In this document: in pieces, positions 57,141 through 64,000 of the stretch
Position numbering within the stretch: the first letter of the stretch is position 1
Layout: the number at the start of each line of letters is the position of its first letter
Assembly (NCBI GenBank): GCA_013146195.2
Contig: CM028377.1
Coordinates: 26,332,428 to 26,396,427, forward strand
DNA: 64,000 nucleotides
Source of the DNA: Codonopsis lanceolata
Lineage: Eukaryota > Streptophyta > Magnoliopsida > Asterales > Campanulaceae
Direction: 5' to 3'
Made by a program: the position numbers and the translations under genes
The notes under the pieces: generated by a model
What the model was told of the DNA's origin: nothing
The model's database searches: none
Seen by the model: only the letters and a program-made list of their open reading frames with translations

Positions 57141-58338
57141 ATCTAGGCTAGAAGGGGGGGGGTTGAATAGCCTAGTTGTGTTTTTATAAAAACTTTTTCA
57201 AACACTTCTTAATGATTTATTAAAAGGATTTTACTAGAAGTGTTAATGCAGCAGAAAACGAAAGAGGTTCTGAACTGATTGGTAGGCTACTTAAATAAAG
57301 CACAGATTCAGTAGTGGTTCTTGTTAAGTAGAAGCAGTAAATAGAAATATAGAAACAGATCAGACAAAACACAAAGTTTAGAAGTGGTTCGTATTGTGAA
57401 GAGTACTACGTCCACTACCAAAGTGGTTAGGTTTGGATTTTAAAAGGTGCACTTGTTTATCCACTAGGTTTATAAGTAAGATCTCTAATGGATCGTGTAC
57501 AAAATTAGTTTTCAACCAAGTGTATAATGGTGAGAGAAACAATCAATGATTAATTGTTCTCTCACGTGCTAAAGTAAAGAACAGTTTTTAAAAGCAAACT
57601 AGATGAAGCTGAAATGGAGTAAAGATTGGCAGATCTGCAGCTTCAGGAAGTTTGGTGAAGTATTAGTTTTTGTCCTTTTGATCTCTTGTATGCTTGAGTG
57701 TTGAAGATGAAGCTTGAATGTTTTAATGCGCAAGAGTTATTTTCAGATCTTCAAAACTTGAATAAATACCAGAGAGATCTTTTGGACCGTTGGACTTAGG
57801 CAGAGAGAACTGTGTCCAACGTTCTATTGCATTGAATGCAATTCGGCACTTTGGGGGATGTGTGTGGCACAGTCATCAGAGATGCAGTGTTTACAGAGAA
57901 GACATTCCCAAATAGAGTAAGTTTTCAGGTTGCAGGCGTTGCAGCTGTGAAAGTCTTCTTAGCCAGAAAGGGTAATGTCTTCAGACTTCATGTTTCAGAG
58001 ACATCGGTTGTCGATGTAGTTGACTTCTTTTGAGTGAAATTCAATGAAGATATTTTGACTAGATATTTCAAGAAATATCTAATTTAGACGTTATGTGACA
58101 TAATCCCATGTTTTGGCTAGTCTTGATTTTTCTCTCTATGAGCAGACTTCAAAGTCTGCTGTTCTTCCAAGGCTGCTGTTGAAGCTTGCTTATCCGCGCC
58201 TAAACTAACACTAAAATAGTTCTAAACAACCTTGATTCTAAGACAGTTGCCACACTAATTGGTACGCAGACCTATTAGCCACTGTACGATAGAATCAGAA
58301 GATGACTCAACCAAATCTAGAACCTATGAGGATTAACA
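57141..58338 (-). mobile_element. 5' LTR of copia 2, inner end truncated
   Basis: Matches 36170-37378. The terminal 22 bp of the LTR seen at 36148-36169 are missing here, and gag follows at once. The outer edge TGTTAATCC at 58338 is intact. Confidence 0.92.
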
Positions 58339-61300
58339 ATTATATATTCCCGTTCTTCATTTATGATTCCCTGCTAATCATGATTTTGAATATATCATCT
58401 CTGCATAGCTTTATATTTTGCTTACTCTACTCTTATCTATTCTCAAAGCAATATATATAGCTAGAGTAATTCATTTAATCATACTTTGCTTCCCTTCTTA
58501 CAGTATGATCTATGACTTACTCATCTGACGTGTTGCCTCATTTTCTTTGAAGTGCCTTTCCATTGCTCAGTACTTCATAAGCTCAGTTCTATGTCCTGAC
58601 TTATAGAAGTTTTTACCTTGTAGACAATATGCAAACTACATGGGTACTTTTGCAATTTCTACAAAGGTTGAGTTAAAGCTTTAGAAACTGACTATTACTA
58701 AAAGCTAAAGACAGATTTCATAGAATCTCGGTAAAGATAAAAACAACTTTGAAATGTGGGAATTGTACTTCCCAAAACACTCTTTGAAAAAGGAGTTCAG
58801 TTTTGTCAAATGCCACCAAAAAGATTTTATCCACTTAAAGATGTTTCATACTTTCAAAGAAAGCCAAACCTATTTTTCGAAATCTTTTAGCTTTCCAAAA
58901 GGATAACTTTACCGGATATCTAGAAACTTTTATCAACTCTCACTTTTCCCCATATAACTTTTATTGAAGAGTAGTTGAAAAGGACGTCTCACTCTTAAAT
59001 GAGTCGGTCCATTGTCTTGCCTCAACGAGTATTTATAGAGACCTTCCTTCCCTCTTCTCTATCACTCGCAAAATACCTCAAACACTATGATAGACACTGA
59101 TACAAGATCCCCTTCTTCCAAAATGTTACTTAGGAGAATTCTTAGCACTAGATCAAGGATACTTCTCAACAACTTAGAATCACCCTTTCGATTCTTCGAA
59201 AGTTGTTTGGTTTGTTTCAATGATTTCTCTCGCATGAAGGCTCTCCTTAACAACGATTTAGCATATCTATCCCCCTTCCCTCTATCTTAGCAGACATTTG
59301 ATTCTCCCTCTCATGTTGAACATCTTCCTATCTTTAGCGAGCCAAATGTATCTCTCCTCGGTTTTTTCCTTCCGAAACTCTCGAGGATGAGGACTTGAAT
59401 TGAAACAGATGTTTATGTAGGATGTCTAAGATAGAGGAAACCAAGTCCATACTTGGTGGAGAGGTTTCAATAGAGAAGAAAATGTGTACCCGCTCCCTTC
59501 TTGGGTCATCTGAATCCCTTCTTGATCTAGGACCCTTATTTCATCTTCCGACCGGTTAGCTGAATCTGGGTCCATGATCTTCATAGACATCTACTTGTAA
59601 CATCCTCTTTTGATATGTATCAGGTGTTTAGATTAGTTGTTTAAAAGGAGTAGTTAAGTCTTCGGAAGTTGTAATGAACACTGTAATCTTTAGATCTTCT
59701 TTGTTTCGTGTTATCTTTTGACCTAAATGAGAACTTGTTCAAAACATCTTTACTTCATGTCTATCTGCCTTTGTATGAATATTTCTTGATAGCATGAAAT
59801 CTTATATTTGCTTGAGTTTTCGGTATTTGTACTTTTTATAATATATTGTTCCGAAATTCAATACAGCAAATATAACTCTGCTGTTAACCCAACAGCAAAC
59901 CAATCCTCACTTATAAATTTTCTTATTCAACATGTTGCATTCAACAGTTGGTATCTGAAGAAATGATGTTGAAGTATGGTTAAAATTTTAAGTCTTGGAT
60001 TTCTTTGAAGGAACTACATACCTTGCAACTACTTCATCAGGAATTATAGATCTCATCTCAACCCATGATGTTCTGATGAATCTTAATTCCCCTCATAATT
60101 TCTGGTCTCTCTTGTTTAGCGGTAGACCTCATCTCTGCCCCTGCAACAAACAACCTTTTGAGGATATAAGCAGTTCCCTCAAATTCTATTCCTCTCTGCT
60201 ACTTCCTCTAGTTCAATGACAACTGTGCTTTTCACTTTCCCCTGTTTCTATTGTCTTGAACAATGACTTCCTTTACCTTAAAAGGTTAGTCATCTTCTTC
60301 TTAACCGTTGACCTTAAAGCAAAAAGTCATTCTGCATCTATACCATCAGCCTAACTAAGTTTAAGTCACTTGCTTCTTCGTGATTCAGGCACTTTAACTG
60401 AATAGGTTGGTATCTTCTGTTTTTGCTTCTAAATGCTCTTATCATTCAATCAAAATTCTATTTTGTAGAAGCATGGTCATCAGTTAATCTTTGCCGATGA
60501 AGCATTTGTATCTCCTGACAGCTGCCAAGGCAAAAAGGAAAATCTACAGAAAACCTCTTTTCTACTTTCTGCAGATCCCAAGAGATCGAAGCGCATATTC
60601 TACAAGTGAGGAAGAGCCAACTGCAGAACTTGGTATCTTTCCTATACCGCTGTTACTGCTATTTATGCTTCAATATTCTTTAAACATTTTTGCTCTACCT
60701 CCAACTTTATTTCGTTCTCTTTGCCGATGAAATCTATGGTCAATCCTTCCAGAAGTCAAGGCATTCCAAAGGATATCAGCTGTAATACTCTTCATTCAAT
60801 TGGTATCGGCAGACCTCAATGTCTGATGTTCCATTCTTATACAGCTAAACTTCTCGTCTGCAAGAACTTTTAAATCTGTCTATCCTAAGCAGACTTGATC
60901 CCTGCTGATCTCCTTCATCAGCAGACCATTATCTATGCCGATTCCTCTGTCATTCATTCATTCAACAACGGCATACCTCAAAGTTTATTGATCACCTCTC
61001 AATGACTGATATCATTCATAAATTGGTATCATTCATATAATCAATTGATATTTTCCAACAATTAGTTGACTTCCTTCAGCTCTTTAAAATCAGTAAACCT
61101 CCCCTCTCCTTGAGCACATTTCTCAATTCAGTATAAAAGCTATTATATAGCTATCTTCTTTCATGTGTTCAAAAGACTGATAACCTCGTGTAAACTTTAA
61201 TTGGTATCAACAGACCTTCATCTCTGTTGCATACTTCCTTAAAAGATTATCAGTTGAATCGGGGGACCCCTATGTCTACCGGTCAAAACCTGAACTGCAG

Positions 61301-62210
61301 ACCTTCTTCTCTGCCGTTCATACTCATGTATCAGCACACTTCACACTTTACTGAAACTAATCAACAAAATTGGTTTCAGATTTCTTGCTGTTGATCAATC
61401 TTGTGTTATGATATCTTTGACATAAAACTTTTAGGAATGATTGATTGTTTTTCAAAAGAATATTTCAAAAATTCTTCAAAAATGATTTTCAAAACAACTT
61501 TGTTCTGGAATGACTAAAAGAATTGGAAGATTGCTGAAGACTATGTGGATGACTCAGAAAGCTCCGTAAATTTCTTCTAGTAAACAAAAGAACACAAAAA
61601 CCTTAACTGTTTTGTAAAAACATTTGTTTAAAAAAATTCTTCCAAAATATTTCTGAAATGATTTCAGTTCCAAAAATTCTATAGATTTGGGAGATTACTG
61701 AGGATTGTGTAGATGATTTAGAATGCCCCATATAATTATCTATTAGAATATCTGGAATACTTAAAACCTGTCACATTTCCTAAATGTATTTTTACTAAAT
61801 TCAGTACATTCTTTTTATTCATCGATATCAACATATCTTCTTTTCAATACCCTAAGCTGTCAATTAAATCTTTATTGGTATTGAATATCCCTTGATTTTA
61901 AGTCTCCAATCTGTCCAAATACATATTCCTTAGAAGACTTAATTATTGCAATCATGAATCGCCGCCTCTCCCATAAAAACGTCCTCTCACAATCAAGCTT
62001 CGAAATGATTGCCCCGCCGGTTCTCATTTCAATCTATAACAGCTTTATTGAGGACTACCAAACGACGGTTCTTGATCTGTGTGTTCACCGTACCCAATCT
62101 CAGAAAGTACTGAATATATATTTGTATACTTCTTTTTGGTCTCCATCGTTTCCCAATCAATCCCTACGATTAATTACATGTGCACAAGTTTTTCCTAAGA
62201 AACTTCTTCA
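58339..62210 (+). other. Non-coding leader-like DNA, probably element A continued
   Basis: AT-rich with no recognisable gag or pol. A TATA-like GTATTTATAGAG (59030-59041) stands about 45 bp before an ATG at 59087 that opens a 67-codon frame (TDTRSPSSKMLLRRILSTRS). This looks like a promoter and small ORF, of unknown function. GTTGGTATCTGAAG at about 59949 resembles a degraded primer site. Several short inverted repeats of the CAGA...TCTG type occur at 60119-61316. Confidence 0.4.
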
Positions 62211-63055
62211 TGGCCACCTCTTCCTCGAACAGTGTCTCTCGCCCTATCGGTCCCTCTAAATCTTCCTTCATCACCAGAATATGACGCCAATCCTATATTC
62301 TTGGTCGAACAATTCAAGGAGAGCAATTTCTCCTTGACAACACTGATGGAGCAAAGATTTTCGATCTTTTCCATAGTTCTGGACTCGTCTCCATCCTCTG
62401 CTTTCGTGAATAATTCTACTGCCTTCATCTGGTCGACGAATTCTACTCGAGGATGCATCTATCAAGAGATGGTACAGGTCTCCACAGTCGCATTTGAGGT
62501 ACTGACCTTGTCCTCAGTGCCGACAGCCTTGCTAGAGTCTTCAATCTTCATTCTGCTGGTCCTGACTCTATCAATGATTCTGTTCTCAACGAATCATGGC
62601 TGCACCGTACTAGCCACCAATCTCGAAATGACTTCGGTACATGGGATCTTTTCAACTATCCCCTGAACGTGTACTGTGTTAGTGAGATTCTGAGCCAAAG
62701 CCTTCTGTTTCATGAACCTGGCTCAAGAAGCAACACCGGAAGACTTCGGATCCTTACTGTTTCCGTTCTTGACTCCCATGTCATCAACTGGTCTGAAGTA
62801 GTCTTCTCTCTCATCTGTCGTTCCTTCCAACAAAGACGAGCGAATGGGTCTGGTATACTCAAATACGCTAGGATAATCAGTTATTTCCTATGCTCCTACC
62901 ACACCATTCTTTCCACGGCTCAAGAGGACGAACGCCTTCCAATTATGGGAGAATTGCTGATCACTAAGGAATTGTTCGGTGGCAGAAGTTTTTATGATCA
63001 GGATATAGACTTATCTCTAGAATCTAGCATCGGTAGTTTTGGAGATTCCAACTAG
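62211..63055 (+). pseudogene. Extra ORF of element A, related to the copia 2 extra ORF
   Basis: From an ATG at 62211 (MATSSSNSVSRPIGPSKSS) the same frame reads, through in-frame stops at about 62283, 62409 and 62493: GEQFLLDNTDGAKIFDLFHS, LVDEFYSRMHLS, LVLSADSLARVFNLHSAGPD, YPLNVYCVSEILSQSLLFHE, HVINWSEVVFSLICRSFQQR and, open to 63055, LPIMGELLITKELFGGRSF. By eye this aligns with the copia 2 region reading YFISHLFDKSLIFKNG and NIRLNWAQILFES. The layout resembles the 'putative plant transposon protein' domain found next to many plant retroelements, but I cannot run a profile search. Role unknown. Confidence 0.6.
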
Positions 63056-64000
63056 ACTGTATTTGCTTTGCATAACTTTTAGTACTTTCTTTCGATATTT
63101 AGTGTCTTTTCTTTAGTTATCTACTATTCCTTACAACATCTCTTCTGATTCCTTCCTTGTTATTTGCTTGCAACTGCTCTTTCATTCCTATTCTTTAGTG
63201 CTTGCAACCATTAAGGAGGAGAGTTATATGACATATTGATAGAAATATTGGTATCTGAAAACACTTGGTTTACACTTGGTATCAGACATCACTGGTATCA
63301 GACATATAACTTAGGAGGAGAATTGACTTAGGAGGAGCATGATACCCTTCTTTTCGTAAGAAGGAGAATTGACTTAAATAAATCCCAAATGAACACACAA
63401 AACAAATGTGATATTTCACCCCTAGCTGATTCTTTGTGAATCATGCTCAGCCTTCGTGGCACTTCTGTTGAAAACTTTGCTTAAAAGTAAAACCCTCTGT
63501 TGAGTCTTACGTTCAACAGAAATCTTTTTAGTTTCAACAGAAATAAAAAGATTTTTTAAAAATTGATTTTTGAAGAAAATTGGTATCAGTTTTCAAAACA
63601 GTGATTTTCAGAAAATTGATATTAGGTTTTTCAAAAAATTAATTTTCAAAAATTGATTTTCAAAAAATTGGTATTACAAGAAATCATTATTTACTCTTTC
63701 AAAAACATACATTTGCTTAAAGGATTTGCTACTCTTACTTGCCAAAACAAGCTTTCATTTTATAAATTCTTGAGCAAGTAAGACTTCCAAAAACTCTTTA
63801 GACCTTGTCCAAAACTCTTTCAAAATTCAAAAGATCTAAAAAAAATTTACTATTGCATTACCTGTTCAGTACTTTGATTTATCGAGTCTGTAATAACAAT
63901 AGTAGACTATACAAAAGCCATCGCTTACATGTAATTATCAAACATAGGACATGTCTTGAAATAAAATGATCATTCATTGTGGACATGCTATTACTATGTC
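63056..64000 (+). other. Non-coding DNA after the extra ORF
   Basis: A polypurine-like AAGGAGGAGAG lies at 63213-63223 and CTTAGGAGGAG occurs twice at about 63310-63336, like the copia 2 polypurine tract. However, no LTR start matching 33350-35146 follows within the window. Several TTGGTATCAG phrases occur (63240-63300, 63580-63670). No gene. Confidence 0.4.

Larger units (their letters stand above)
36148..58338 (-). mobile_element. SIRE-like Ty1/copia element 2 with extra ORF region, interrupted by gypsy 3
   Basis: Two near-identical LTRs enclose, on the minus strand, gag, protease, integrase, RT, RNase H and then about 3.5 kb with an additional ORF region before the 3' LTR. That layout fits the SIRE/Maximus lineage, whose members often carry an envelope-like or otherwise uncharacterised ORF there. 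Without gypsy 3 it is about 11.6 kb. Gag begins directly after the 5' LTR without a primer-binding site. A candidate duplication ATTAT lies at 58339-58343 and at 36140-36144, the latter offset by three bases. Confidence 0.9.

Overview
The window is nuclear DNA of a flowering plant, almost certainly a eudicot. It is AT-rich and dominated by nested LTR retrotransposons of the plant Ty3/gypsy lineages (Tekay-like chromovirus, Athila) and Ty1/copia (SIRE-like). It also holds a CACTA transposon, a hAT-type MITE and plant-specific gene fragments (DYW-type PPR, PDR/ABCG transporter, S-receptor-like kinase, Rab GDI, plant mobile domain). I cannot name the species, and I see no gene that looks intact and functional.

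Layout. Positions 1-15400: a minus-strand Tekay-like gypsy element whose integrase is split at 1670/10951 by a 9.28-kb CACTA element (1673-10950, TSD CTA). The CACTA carries no recognisable transposase. It holds pieces of at least three unrelated host genes with introns and splice sites kept, so it looks like a Pack-CACTA. 15401-16225 is decayed retroelement DNA and 16226-16325 is a 100-N gap. 16326-21095: the 5' part of a minus-strand Athila element (LTR, tRNA-Asp primer site, gag, protease, start of RT) cut by the gap. 21096-24850: intergenic DNA with a Rab-GDI pseudogene fragment that has a 337-bp MITE in an exon.

24850-30063: a decayed plus-strand SIRE-like copia element without its 3' end, abutting a truncated plant-mobile-domain gene (30064-32501, minus strand). 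32849-33192: a 57-bp tandem array. About 33350-35146: a plus-strand LTR with a primer-binding site (element A). Inside element A lies a minus-strand SIRE-like element (36148-58338) with an extra ORF region between RNase H and the 3' LTR. Inside its RT lies a complete minus-strand Tekay-like gypsy element (42368-52984, 2.94-kb LTRs, TSD CTTCC). The right end (58339-64000) seems to be more of element A: leader DNA and a decayed copy of the same extra ORF, but no gag-pol.

Insertion order is therefore element A, then SIRE copy 2, then gypsy 3; separately gypsy 1, then the CACTA. Nearly all reading frames are broken. Some breaks are old decay, but the two LTRs of gypsy 3 differ by many 1-4 base indels, which hints that part of the damage is consensus error in the assembly.
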